This document shows, piece after piece, positions 15,642 through 23,976 of a DNA stretch of 42,675 bases. The stretch is from Peptoclostridium sp965368085 (lineage in GTDB: Bacteria; Bacillota; Clostridia; Peptostreptococcales; Peptostreptococcaceae). Where the stretch lies: contig CBDULP010000020.1 in the NCBI GenBank assembly GCA_965368085.1, positions 1 to 42,675 on the forward strand. Reading direction: 5' to 3'. Position numbers and translations under genes: made by a program. Under the pieces are notes generated by a model. The model searched no databases. It worked only from the letters and a program-made list of their open reading frames with translations, and was not told the DNA's origin. How positions within the stretch are numbered: position 1 is the stretch's first letter; each line of letters opens with the position of its first letter.

Positions 15642-17735
15642 CTATGCAGCCTTTTGCTCCAAAGTTTCAAGGTTTTTCTTTTTTCTCATTGTCTGAGTTG
15701 CAAATACAAGAGCAAGCATTGCAGCTCCCATAAGGTCACTCTTAACACCGACCATCAGAAGCATTATTGCAGCTACGAAAAGAAGCACCCTTTCGATTAT
15801 GTTTGTGTCTGTTCTCAGGTACCCTTCAGCCCCCGCTCCAAGAGCAAGTATTCCAAGCACGCATGTTATTATTATCTGAGCAAGCACCACAATTCCAACC
15901 GGTTCCTGCATTAGTATTTCCGGATTGTATACGAATATATAAGGAACTATAAATCCTGCAAGTGCAAGTTTCACCGCTGTAAACCCGGTCCAGAACGGGT
16001 TCGAGCCCGCTATTCCGGCCCCTGCATATGCGGCCAGCGCGACCGGAGGCGTAAGATCCGCCACAACTCCGAAGTAAAGCACGAACAGGTGAGCCGCAAG
16101 CGGTGTAACTCCAAGCTTTTCAAGTGCAGGAGCGGCTATCATCGCAAGTATTATATATGTTGCAGTTGTAGGTATTCCCGATCCAAGTATTGTACAAGCA
16201 AGCATTGTAAAGAACAGCGTGAAGAACAAAAGCACTCCAGGCGTATCCATAAAGCCTAGCCCTATTGCTGAAAGCGCGCTCACCACATTTCCTGCAAGGT
16301 TTACTGTCATTCCCGCAAATGTAAGTCCAAGACCCGTAAGCGTACATGTTCCAACTATGAATCCTACGGCAGCACATGAAGCTGTGACTCCAAGAGAAGC
16401 CTTAGCTCCTTCCTCAAGACATTCAACTATGTCTTTTCCCCAAGCCTTGCATGTTCCTGCAAGTTCAGCTCCAGTGTATCCGTTTGAATTTGACTTGTCC
16501 ACCATTACTTTTTCTATAAGGTATATCACTATAGAGGCAATCGATCCATAGAAGCCCGCACTAAGAGGCGTGTATCCGTTTACAAGCTGCCATATTATTA
16601 TGAAAAGAGGTATTAGCAGATATCCTTTAGTCTTTAGCAAGTTGAAAAGGTGAGGAACCCTTTCCAGTCCCTTGAGGTCGTTTTTTGCAGCCTCAAGATG
16701 TACCATAGTTCCAACCGCAAGGTAGTAAAGCGCAGCCGGTATTATAGCCGCCACTATTATCTTTGTATAAGGTATTCCAAGGAACTCCGACATTATGAAC
16801 GCTGCCGCTCCCATTATAGGAGGCATTATCTGCCCGCCTGTCGACGCTGCCGCCTCTACCGCTCCGGCAAACCTCGCCTTGTATCCCATGTTTTTCATAA
16901 GAGGTATTGTGAATGCTCCAGTTGTAACTGTGTTCGCTATGGAGCTTCCGTTTATCGATCCCATAAGTCCACTTGATATTACTGATACCTTAGCAGGTCC
17001 TCCTGTAGTCTTTCCCGCTATTGCGAGCGCTATGTCTATGAACAGCTGTCCAAGCCCCGTCTTGCTTGCCAAAACTCCAAACAGTACGAACAGGAATACA
17101 TATGTCGCCGCAACAGAAAGAGGTGTACTGTATATCCCCTCAAGAGTAAGGTACATGTATTCTGATATCCTGCTTATTGAATATCCCCTGTGCGCGAATA
17201 TCCAAGGCAGATATCTTCCGAAAAATGCGTATGCAATAAATATCATTCCAAGTATTGGAAGGTCTATTCCAACAACCCTTCTTCCGGCTTCAAGAACAGT
17301 TATCACAGCCAGCACAGCCATGATTATGTCAAGTCCGTTAGGATTTCCCGCACGATATGCAAGAGCCTGGAAGTTTATTACTATATACATGTTCACTGTG
17401 ACTCCGACTGCAGCCCATATCATGTCAATCGCCGTGAATTTACCCTTAGGTGATTTTTTAGATCCCGGGAACAGCAGGAATATAAGCGCCATTGCAAATG
17501 CAAGGTGTATTGAACGCTGAAGCCTTGCCTGCAAAAGTCCAAATCCCGATGTGTAGAGCTGGAAAAGCGACATTGAAACCGCTATTGCAGTTATCATCAT
17601 GCCCGCCTTGCCCTTTAATTTTCTATAATTTGATTCGTTGTCCATGGCCTTTATCGCTTCCATGTCCACATTTTCAGTTTCAATGCTCATTAACTCTTGA
17701 GAACTAAATTCTTTTACTTCGCCTTTGCTTTTCAA
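15642..17735 (-). CDS. TRAP transporter permease, fused small and large subunits (4TM/12TM)
   Basis: 697 residues, the usual length of the fused DctQ-DctM permeases paired with TAXI binding proteins. An N-terminal polar tail of about 40 residues leads to about 4 helices (DctQ-like, to about 160), then about 12 helices of the DctM part. DctM features include GSINGSSIANTVTTGAFTIPLMKNMGY, AAASTGGQIMPPIMGAAAFIM and GSGIPTTATYIILA. It drives Na+-coupled uptake of an organic acid or amino acid. The TTG start has AAGGAGG eight bases upstream. It is third in the order TAXI protein, DUF1850, permease. Confidence 0.92.
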   Translation of the reverse strand: MKSKGEVKEFSSQELMSIETENVDMEAIKAMDNESNYRKLKGKAGMMITAIAVSMSLFQLYTSGFGLLQARLQRSIHLAFAMALIFLLFPGSKKSPKGKFTAIDMIWAAVGVTVNMYIVINFQALAYRAGNPNGLDIIMAVLAVITVLEAGRRVVGIDLPILGMIFIAYAFFGRYLPWIFAHRGYSISRISEYMYLTLEGIYSTPLSVAATYVFLFVLFGVLASKTGLGQLFIDIALAIAGKTTGGPAKVSVISSGLMGSINGSSIANTVTTGAFTIPLMKNMGYKARFAGAVEAAASTGGQIMPPIMGAAAFIMSEFLGIPYTKIIVAAIIPAALYYLAVGTMVHLEAAKNDLKGLERVPHLFNLLKTKGYLLIPLFIIIWQLVNGYTPLSAGFYGSIASIVIYLIEKVMVDKSNSNGYTGAELAGTCKAWGKDIVECLEEGAKASLGVTASCAAVGFIVGTCTLTGLGLTFAGMTVNLAGNVVSALSAIGLGFMDTPGVLLFFTLFFTMLACTILGSGIPTTATYIILAMIAAPALEKLGVTPLAAHLFVLYFGVVADLTPPVALAAYAGAGIAGSNPFWTGFTAVKLALAGFIVPYIFVYNPEILMQEPVGIVVLAQIIITCVLGILALGAGAEGYLRTDTNIIERVLLFVAAIMLLMVGVKSDLMGAAMLALVFATQTMRKKKNLETLEQKAA

Positions 17736-17785
17736 TCCGATTACCTCCTTGATAAGATGTCATCTTCCGCCCCTTGGCGGCCTCA

Positions 17786-18298
17786 TTACATGTTCGCTTT
17801 CAAATTAGAGCTTATTTCTTCAAATACGTATACCGCCGCCATTTTTTGTTCACAGGCGACGCTTATGTTCTCGCCTTCATTTGCTATTCCAATGAGCTCT
17901 ATGTCACGGCCTCCTATTTTGAGCCTGTCATCGTATGCTCTTTGAACTGTTATGTTTATCTGCTTGAAACTCCGCTGAAAGCCTTCAAGCACGAACTTTC
18001 CGTCTTCGATCTTGAACTTTTCGCTTCCCCACCCAAATTCCGGCATCCCCGCGCCGCCCTGGTCTATATACGATACCTTGACCAAGTGTATCAATCCGTT
18101 TGAAACTTCAAGCGTTTCCTCTATGGGCGTTTTTGATACCGAGTGTATATATGAAAACACTATGGGGTCGCCGTTTGAAACCCTGAATACATGCCTTATG
18201 TCGCCTTTTTTAAAGCCCCTCACCGCCAGAGTATCGACTGGGCATGCAGCCAGAATAAGCACTATAAGCGCTGAAATCATAAAAAGTTTTTTTCTCAT
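17786..18298 (-). CDS. DUF1850 exported protein of TAXI-TRAP operons
   Basis: 170 residues with an N-terminal signal or anchor (about 3-22, ending AACPVD). It has the DUF1850 pattern FSYIHSVSKTPIEETLEV and a conserved FGWGSEKF region. DUF1850 genes occur beside TAXI-TRAP permeases; their role is not known. The start at 18298 follows a hairpin; two earlier in-frame ATGs lie in the hairpin and badly placed against the AAGGAG site at 18336-18341. The hairpin could bring that site near the ATG. Confidence 0.78.
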   Translation of the reverse strand: MRKKLFMISALIVLILAACPVDTLAVRGFKKGDIRHVFRVSNGDPIVFSYIHSVSKTPIEETLEVSNGLIHLVKVSYIDQGGAGMPEFGWGSEKFKIEDGKFVLEGFQRSFKQINITVQRAYDDRLKIGGRDIELIGIANEGENISVACEQKMAAVYVFEEISSNLKANM

Positions 18299-18299
18299 G

Positions 18300-18332
18300 A
18301 AAAAGCCGGGCATCCTGTTGAAAATACCCGGC
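18300..18332 (-). terminator. Intercistronic hairpin between TAXI and DUF1850 genes
   Basis: GCCGGG (18305-18310) pairs with CCCGGC (18327-18332), followed on the minus strand by TTTTT and then directly by the DUF1850 ATG. It is a likely partial terminator that keeps binding-protein mRNA in excess. It also separates the AAGGAG site from its start codon. Confidence 0.7.
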
Positions 18333-18360
18333 ATCTCCTTAGCTTGGACTGGACAGTCGC

Positions 18361-19323
18361 CTATTTTATAAGGCCCTGTTCCTTGTAGTATTTTTCGGCA
18401 CCTGGGTGCAGCGGTATGGCCATTCCGTCAAGAGCTGTATCCATAGTCACGCTCTTTCCTTTTTCGTGAGCCGCTTCAAGACTGTCTCTGTTCTCCCAAA
18501 GAGCTTTAGTTACATCGTATACAAGAGCTTCGTCAACCTGCTCGTCTACAACCCACATTGCCATTGTAGTTGCAGTTATAATGTCCTCTTCCTGTCCTTT
18601 GTATGTTTCCGCAGGGATTACCGTCTTAGCGTAGTATGGTGATGTTTCGATCATCTTGTCTATTTTTTCTTCAGCTATAGGAACTATAGTTATCTCTCTT
18701 GCAAGAGATATGTCTATTATGCTCGATGTCGGGTATCCAGCCGTAACGAATGCCGCGTCAAGCTGCTTGTCCTTTATCTTTTGAGCCGCTTCCGAGAACG
18801 AAAGGTAGTCTTTGTCTATATCGTCATAAGTAAGACCGTGAGCTGCGAATATGTTTTGAACGTCAAAATCGACTCCGCTTCCCTGCTCTCCAACTGAAAC
18901 TTTCTTTCCTTTAAGGTCTTCAACTGAATTTATTCCTGAATCCTTAAGTGCGACAAGCTGTATAGCCTCAGGGTAAAGACTCGCTATTCCCCTTACGTTT
19001 TCAACTTTCTTTCCTTCAAAGCTTCCTATTCCCTCATAAGCCCAGTATGCAACGTTGTTTTGAACAAATGCAGATTCCGTCTCATGGTTTAGTATAAGGT
19101 TGCAGTTTGCAACAGATGCATTTCCTGCCTGCGCAGTAGCCGCAAGATTTTCAACATTGTTAGAAAGCACTTCCGCAAGAGCGCCTCCCACCGGATAGTA
19201 CGTTCCTCCAGTTCCTCCAGTAGTTATGTTGAAAAACCTTTTTCCATCTGAGCATCCAACCGTGGCAGCCATTATTACAATAAGTGCAAGTATCATAGCC
19301 GTAATTTTTTTGGTGATTTTCAT
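18361..19323 (-). CDS. TAXI-family TRAP solute-binding lipoprotein
   Basis: 320 residues. A signal peptide ends in a lipobox (ATVGC, Cys near 24). The mature start FFNITTGGTGGTYYPVGGALAEVL is the hallmark of the TAXI family. SVGEQGSGVDFDVQNIF and the AFVTAGYPTSSI region line the expected ligand cleft. It is anchored outside the membrane and hands substrate, probably glutamate or another small organic acid, to the TRAP permease. The start has AAAAGGGGG 11 bases upstream. It is the first gene of the TRAP operon; a 578-base AT-rich divergent region lies upstream. Confidence 0.92.
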   Translation of the reverse strand: MKITKKITAMILALIVIMAATVGCSDGKRFFNITTGGTGGTYYPVGGALAEVLSNNVENLAATAQAGNASVANCNLILNHETESAFVQNNVAYWAYEGIGSFEGKKVENVRGIASLYPEAIQLVALKDSGINSVEDLKGKKVSVGEQGSGVDFDVQNIFAAHGLTYDDIDKDYLSFSEAAQKIKDKQLDAAFVTAGYPTSSIIDISLAREITIVPIAEEKIDKMIETSPYYAKTVIPAETYKGQEEDIITATTMAMWVVDEQVDEALVYDVTKALWENRDSLEAAHEKGKSVTMDTALDGMAIPLHPGAEKYYKEQGLIK

Positions 19324-19607
19324 TTTTTCATTTTCCCCCTTTTATTTTTTTGAATTTTCAAAATATTCTTATTTATCACTTAATTGCGTATAACTTATGT
19401 ATTTAATACAACAATATTTTATCATATAACTACCACTTTATTCAATTAAAATGTTTCATACCTGCATACAATTTTCCAACCACCAACTTGTTCCCCCCAT
19501 GTGCTCATTGAAAACACAAGATTTTATTCAAATTAAACACTGTATCCAATTAATATGCACTATCTACAAAACATGAAAATACAATTCGAATACTTGTTTT
19601 TTTGTAT

Positions 19608-19637
19608 TTGACATCATTCAAAACGAATGAATATAAT
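19608..19637 (+). promoter_or_regulatory. Near-consensus promoter with an inverted repeat in the spacer
   Basis: TTGACA (19608-19613), 18 bases, TATAAT (19632-19637). Inside the spacer TCATTC (19614-19619) and GAATGA (19625-19630) form a perfect 6-bp inverted repeat around AAAAC, an ideal operator position. The next gene on this strand starts only at 19902, so the transcript would have a leader of about 260 bases that holds no supported gene. Confidence 0.6.
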
Positions 19638-19840
19638 TTCATTTTTTCATTTTTCACATATTATTTTTTTGTTTTTTTATATGCAACTTTTTTTATATGC
19701 AATATTTTTATTGGGCAATTTCACTTTTTTACATTCATTTCATCTTCCAGCGCAGATTGCATTCTTTTTTTACCATGTCAAAAAAGGCTTTTCTGGCATA
19801 ATTTATTTATTTTTTACTATTTTTTAACCTTTTTTATGGT

Positions 19841-19869
19841 TAAACAGAAGATTAATATGGTATTATAAT
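19841..19869 (+). promoter_or_regulatory. Candidate proximal promoter of the S1-domain gene
   Basis: TAAACA (19841-19846), 17 bases, TATAAT (19864-19869), 32 bases before the ATG at 19902. The remaining part of 19324-19600 is AT-rich; I see no gene in it. Confidence 0.5.
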
Positions 19870-19901
19870 ATAGAGATTTTAATAATAATGGGAGTGTTAT
19901 A

Positions 19902-20336
19902 ATGTCTGAAAAATTTACAGTGGGACAGGTTGTAAAGGGAAAAATTACAGGTATAAAACCATTTGGAGCATTTGTTGCTCTTGATGAGAGTACCCAGGGA
20001 CTTGTTCATATTTCACAAGTTACACACGGATTCCTTAAGGATATAAACGAGGCTCTTTCTGTGGGCGACGAGGTAGAGGTTAAAATCCTTTCTATTGATG
20101 CGGATTCCAAAAGAATTTCTCTTTCAATAAAGGATGCCAAGCCAAATCCTAAACCGGAATTCCAACAAAGACCGGCAAGACCATCATCAAGACCATCGGC
20201 AAGACCATCAAGGCCTTCGCAGCCTTCACAGCCTAGCCGTCCTTCAAACCCAGGAAACCTTGAAGACATGCTAAAGCAGTGGTCTAAAGACTCTAACGAG
20301 AGACAAGCCGCAATCAACAAAAGATCCAACAAGTAA
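19902..20336 (+). CDS. Single S1 RNA-binding-domain protein (general stress protein 13/YugI-like)
   Basis: 144 residues. Residues 1-75 are one S1 OB-fold: VGQVVKGKITGIKPFGAFVAL, GLVHISQVTHGFLKD, VGDEVEVKILSIDADSKRISLSIK. Residues about 78-115 are a low-complexity Arg-Pro-Ser tract made of RPS/RPSQPS repeats. A short acidic and basic tail follows (LEDMLKQWSKDSNERQ). The S1 part matches YugI/GSP13 proteins that bind ribosomes or RNA. The start has GGGAG upstream. The gene is alone, convergent with sppA. Confidence 0.85.
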   Translation: MSEKFTVGQVVKGKITGIKPFGAFVALDESTQGLVHISQVTHGFLKDINEALSVGDEVEVKILSIDADSKRISLSIKDAKPNPKPEFQQRPARPSSRPSARPSRPSQPSQPSRPSNPGNLEDMLKQWSKDSNERQAAINKRSNK

Positions 20337-20345
20337 TAAAAAAGA

Positions 20346-20376
20346 CTAAAGCCTTCGCAATTGCGAAGGCTTTTTC
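20346..20376. terminator. Bidirectional terminator between the S1 gene and sppA
   Basis: GCCTTCGCAATTGCGAAGGC (20351-20370) is a perfect 20-base palindrome, followed by TTTTTCTTTT on the plus strand and by TTTAG on the minus strand. Confidence 0.9.
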
Positions 20377-20381
20377 TTTTT

Positions 20382-22187
20382 TTAATCTTCAATTTCAGCT
20401 GGCATAAGCATGAGCGGTGTTTTGCTCCAAGCCTGCAGTCTATCGTATTCATTCAAAATCTCCTGAACTCTTTCAAATTCGTCTGGAATCTTTTTTTGAT
20501 CTACTCCTGCAATTTTCGCTGCCTTTTCCTTAATCTCAAACGCAGCCTTTTTGTATCCCGAATCACTTTGCGCGACTTCCACTTTATAGTCTTTAAGCTC
20601 GAGCTTGTCTGCAAGAGACTGGACTGCGTCGTCAAGACCTCCAAGTTCGTCAACAAGACCGTTTGCAACCGCCTGGTTTCCAGTCCATATCCTTCCTCCG
20701 GCTATTTTCTCAACTTCCGCCACTTCAATTCCTCTTCCGACTGAAACCCTGCTTTTAAACTCAGCATACACCTTGTCCACGTTTGCCTGAAGCGCATTTT
20801 TTTCACTTTCAGTCATGTCCTTTGAAATATCGAATACCGAAGCATTTTTCCCCCTCGATACTGTATCCTGCGTTATGCCTATCTTTCCGTAGAGGCCTTC
20901 AAAACTTGGTATTACTGCAACAACCCCTATCGATCCTGTAACTGTATCTTCACCTGCAAATATCCTGTCGGCAGGCGCTGACATGTAATATCCCCCAGAT
21001 GCCGCGACCTGTCCCATCGATACATATACCGGCTTTTTCTCCTTTGCCCTTTGTATGCTCTCGTGTATTATTTCAGATGCAAGCGCCGACCCTCCAGGCG
21101 AGTTCACCCTCAGCACAATTCCCTTAACACTGTCGTCTTCAGCAGCATCTTGTATCTGGGCGCATATTCTCGATGGTATTATAGACGGTTCCTTTTCTAT
21201 TATCGAAGGGTTTATATCGCTCATGTAAATTCCGCCTTCTGCATAAATCACAGCTATCTTGTCCGTTGCAGAATTTTTCATATAGTTCTCGACATATTTG
21301 CTTGTAACGTATTTTTCAATTCCTACTACTGGTGGTTTTTCGCCCTCCTCTGTAAGAGTTTTCATAAAGTTTTCTCGGTAATCCAGGCCGTCTATAAGCC
21401 CTTTTTCCTTTGCTTCTATCGGGCTTATGAGATATATCTCCCCGCTGTCCACCATCTGCTTAACTCTTTCCTTTTCCATTCCCCTCTTTTCCGACACATC
21501 TTCTATGAAGTTTTCAAGTCTGCTTTCATATACTGTAAGAATCTGCTCTCTTTGCTGGTCGGATATGGAATCCCTCACGTAGCTTTCTCCATATGTCTTG
21601 TAAGGGCCGGTGTTCACCACTGTATATTTCACGCCCAACTTGTCAAAAAGCGTCTTGTAATATGAATATGAAGCGTAGTATCCCGTTATGTTGAAGCTCG
21701 CAGACTGCGATGGTATCATCACTATGCTGTCTGCAAGCAGAGCATTCCTGTATGAGTTCTGGGATGCCGAGTTTCCAAACGCATATATCTTCTTTCCGCT
21801 TGCCTTGTATTCTTCTACGGCCTTTTCAAATTCATAATAATGCTGGCTCGAAAATCCAAGCGAGTCCATATCGAATATCAGGCCTTCCACGTTCGGATCT
21901 GTTCCCGCCGCTTTTATGGCTGAGAGCATTTTGAACATGGACATGTCTTTTTCAACTTCCCAGTCGTCAACATACATGTACGGGTTTTCAGTCAGATCCG
22001 CCGGCATTGAAATTTCAACGTATGTGCCCGACTCTATGGTCTTGATGTTCGATGATATAACACTTATGCCCCAGAAAAATATTACCGCTATTATAACCAC
22101 AACTACAGATGTAACTAAAAGAGCATAGAATCTCTTGACTATGTCCCTCACGAATTTTTTTAATCCTGACAAAATTTTTGATGCCAT
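20382..22187 (-). CDS. sppA: Signal peptide peptidase SppA, long (67K) form
   Basis: 601 residues, with two tandem S49 domains as in Escherichia coli SppA, not the short Bacillus form. One N-terminal membrane helix (about 22-44). The general-base Lys is likely K197 in TGPYKTYGE, and the nucleophile S397 in GQVAASGGYY. The N-terminal domain (about 60-290) supplies Lys, the C-terminal domain (about 305-520) Ser. It degrades leftover signal peptides at the membrane. The ATG at 22187 has AAGGAG eight bases upstream; the ATG six bases earlier is too close to that site. Confidence 0.92.
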   Translation of the reverse strand: MASKILSGLKKFVRDIVKRFYALLVTSVVVVIIAVIFFWGISVISSNIKTIESGTYVEISMPADLTENPYMYVDDWEVEKDMSMFKMLSAIKAAGTDPNVEGLIFDMDSLGFSSQHYYEFEKAVEEYKASGKKIYAFGNSASQNSYRNALLADSIVMIPSQSASFNITGYYASYSYYKTLFDKLGVKYTVVNTGPYKTYGESYVRDSISDQQREQILTVYESRLENFIEDVSEKRGMEKERVKQMVDSGEIYLISPIEAKEKGLIDGLDYRENFMKTLTEEGEKPPVVGIEKYVTSKYVENYMKNSATDKIAVIYAEGGIYMSDINPSIIEKEPSIIPSRICAQIQDAAEDDSVKGIVLRVNSPGGSALASEIIHESIQRAKEKKPVYVSMGQVAASGGYYMSAPADRIFAGEDTVTGSIGVVAVIPSFEGLYGKIGITQDTVSRGKNASVFDISKDMTESEKNALQANVDKVYAEFKSRVSVGRGIEVAEVEKIAGGRIWTGNQAVANGLVDELGGLDDAVQSLADKLELKDYKVEVAQSDSGYKKAAFEIKEKAAKIAGVDQKKIPDEFERVQEILNEYDRLQAWSKTPLMLMPAEIED

Positions 22188-22296
22188 AAACATTTCTCCT
22201 TTTGATTTGACTTTTGTTTATGCGAAACACTGCTCGGTTTGCAAGTTCTTTCCTCTGCCACGCTTTCAACATCCTACCTATAACATTCTAATACAA

Positions 22297-22352
22297 AAAA
22301 GAGCCTCCATATATTAATTCTTTCTTATTTTTTAGCAGAGGAAGGCCCGATT
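22297..22352 (-). terminator. Possible terminator after the SLH gene
   Basis: An imperfect stem, GCCTTCC with GGAGGC and a large AT-rich loop, followed on the minus strand by TCTTTTTTG (near 22296-22304). Confidence 0.4.
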
Positions 22353-22364
22353 CACAATTATCCG

Positions 22365-23666
22365 CTATAGATGAAGCCTGCTTATGGCCTGTGCACACTG
22401 CGCCCTTGTCGCATATTCATCTGGGTCAAAGCCTTCGTAGAGAAGGCCTCTTTTCTTTGCGGCATTCACATAACCGTCATACCAGTTTTTTCCCGGAAAT
22501 CTGGCTGCTATACCTTCAAGCCCATTCGCCCTTGCAAGCATAGTCGCCACTTGAGCCCCTGTGACGTTTTGGTTGGGAGCGAAAGTCTCCGCTTCCATCC
22601 CCGATACCAGACCCTCCTCATATGCAAGGGCCACTATCGGATCCGCCCAGTGCTGCTTCATATCTTTGAACGGACTTGTTTTTTTGGAAATCTGCCCTTC
22701 AAGTTCCATTGCGTATATTAAGAATTTCGAAAATTCCGCCCTTGTAACCTTGTTTTGCGGCCTGAATGTGGAATCCGGATACCCCGACGCTATCCCCTTG
22801 TTTACAATTTCCATTACCGCGGGGTAATTCGGGTGGCCCCTTTTGACGTCGCTGAACATATCCGCGTTATGAAGCCTTTTGAAAACCGAATACTCCTTTT
22901 CATAATCGGTGGCCGCTGCCAGAACTACGGCGCTTGCCTTGTAATCCGGCTTTTCAGACAGCCTATCAGCAGAATACGAACCGTCCGCGAGCTTGTGCTC
23001 CCTTACCCGCTCCAGCAACGCCTTGTCTTTTTCTCCAAGATTCGACTTCGCCATGAGTCCCCAAGCCAGCGTTTCGCAATCTTTTTCTGATTTAAGGCTC
23101 GATTTCAAAAATGCGCGGGCCCTTTGGACGCTTTCTTCAGATTCCATGCCCAGGCTTTTGAATGCCAGTATGGCATGCGCAGTTGTCTTCGCATCGGATT
23201 TTCCATTTTTGACAGCGGCAAAACCGCCGTCACTATTTTGGTTCGCCTTCAGCCACCTGAGCGCGCCAGACTTGTCATATCCATTGTCCCACGCACTATA
23301 CAATGCTATTATCGACCATATATGGGTATTTAAATCTCCCTTTTCATCCGAATTCGGGTATTTGGCAAACTGTCCGTTTTCCATCTGAGCCCTTTTAATA
23401 TCCTGGGCAATCGGGGATATGTCTTCTCCCTGTGCCTTCTTTGCCATAAGCTGCATGGCCTTTGAATAAGTCGAATCCCCCGACTGCGAAAATCCATATC
23501 CCGAAACGTCGTTGTCCGATGCATAAAGCGAAAGTATTCCCCATGCGTCCTTGTCTTGGTTCATTATATAGTACTGGGCCTCTATCTCGGCTGCACTCGA
23601 AACAGCAGTAAACATAGACGCCGCAAGCACCGCCCCCGACAATACAAAAGAAATGATCTTATTCAC
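22365..23666 (-). CDS. Exported alpha-alpha-toroid protein with three SLH domains
   Basis: 433 residues. A signal peptide (1-25, ending SSAAE). Residues about 40-250 contain repeats of the prenyltransferase/squalene-oxidase type (LKANQNSDGGFAAVKNGKSDAKTTAHAILAFKSLG). Then come three SLH modules: FSDVKRGHPNYPAVMEIV to about 320, FKDMKQHWADPIVALAYEEG to about 385, and WYDGYVNAAKKRGLL to the end. SLH domains tie proteins to the cell-wall polymer. Such toroids in clostridia may bind cobalamin or act as surface scaffolds; the function is not known here. The GTG start has GGGGTGGAG close upstream. Confidence 0.85.
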   Translation of the reverse strand: MNKIISFVLSGAVLAASMFTAVSSAAEIEAQYYIMNQDKDAWGILSLYASDNDVSGYGFSQSGDSTYSKAMQLMAKKAQGEDISPIAQDIKRAQMENGQFAKYPNSDEKGDLNTHIWSIIALYSAWDNGYDKSGALRWLKANQNSDGGFAAVKNGKSDAKTTAHAILAFKSLGMESEESVQRARAFLKSSLKSEKDCETLAWGLMAKSNLGEKDKALLERVREHKLADGSYSADRLSEKPDYKASAVVLAAATDYEKEYSVFKRLHNADMFSDVKRGHPNYPAVMEIVNKGIASGYPDSTFRPQNKVTRAEFSKFLIYAMELEGQISKKTSPFKDMKQHWADPIVALAYEEGLVSGMEAETFAPNQNVTGAQVATMLARANGLEGIAARFPGKNWYDGYVNAAKKRGLLYEGFDPDEYATRAQCAQAISRLHL

Positions 23667-23827
23667 AACTCCACCCCGCTTTCAAAAGTTTAACATTTTG
23701 TACTCCCCACATCCAAAGTTATGGGGATTCACTATTTTGTAGTATCCTTATACCCTTTTTGCACCCTTCTTCCTCAAAATAGACTTTTCACGCCCCGCCA
23801 TCCAAATGCCAATTCAGTTTTAAACAT

Positions 23828-23856
23828 AAAAAATCCCGCCGCATATGCGGCGGGAC
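23828..23856 (-). terminator. Terminator after the DHOD-like gene
   Basis: TCCCGCCGCATATGCGGCGGGA (positions 23834-23855) is a 22-base perfect palindrome; on the minus strand it runs into TTTTTT. The 120 bases between it and the gene stop contain no supported gene. The rest of 23667-23827 is the SLH leader. Confidence 0.9.
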
Positions 23857-23976
23857 CAGTATTTACAATTTCAATTGCATCGGCAGTGATTGTCTGCCAT
23901 GTGAATCACTCCAGCCGCAGCAGTGATATGCGGGCCGCGAATACACCCTGCATATTCATTGCAATCCACGCGTCTT

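Noticed and set aside
19627..19827. 66-codon Phe-rich plus-strand frame after the strong promoter.
   Set aside because: Its ATG lies inside the promoter (between -35 and -10) and the composition simply reflects T-rich DNA.
20151..20250. Direct DNA repeats in the S1-domain gene as a possible mobile or CRISPR-like repeat.
   Set aside because: They only encode the Arg-Pro-Ser tract; unit length and spacing are irregular.
22365..23666. A plain squalene cyclase or prenyltransferase enzyme.
   Set aside because: A signal peptide and three SLH domains show a surface location, and no catalytic DxDD or metal-binding set is seen.
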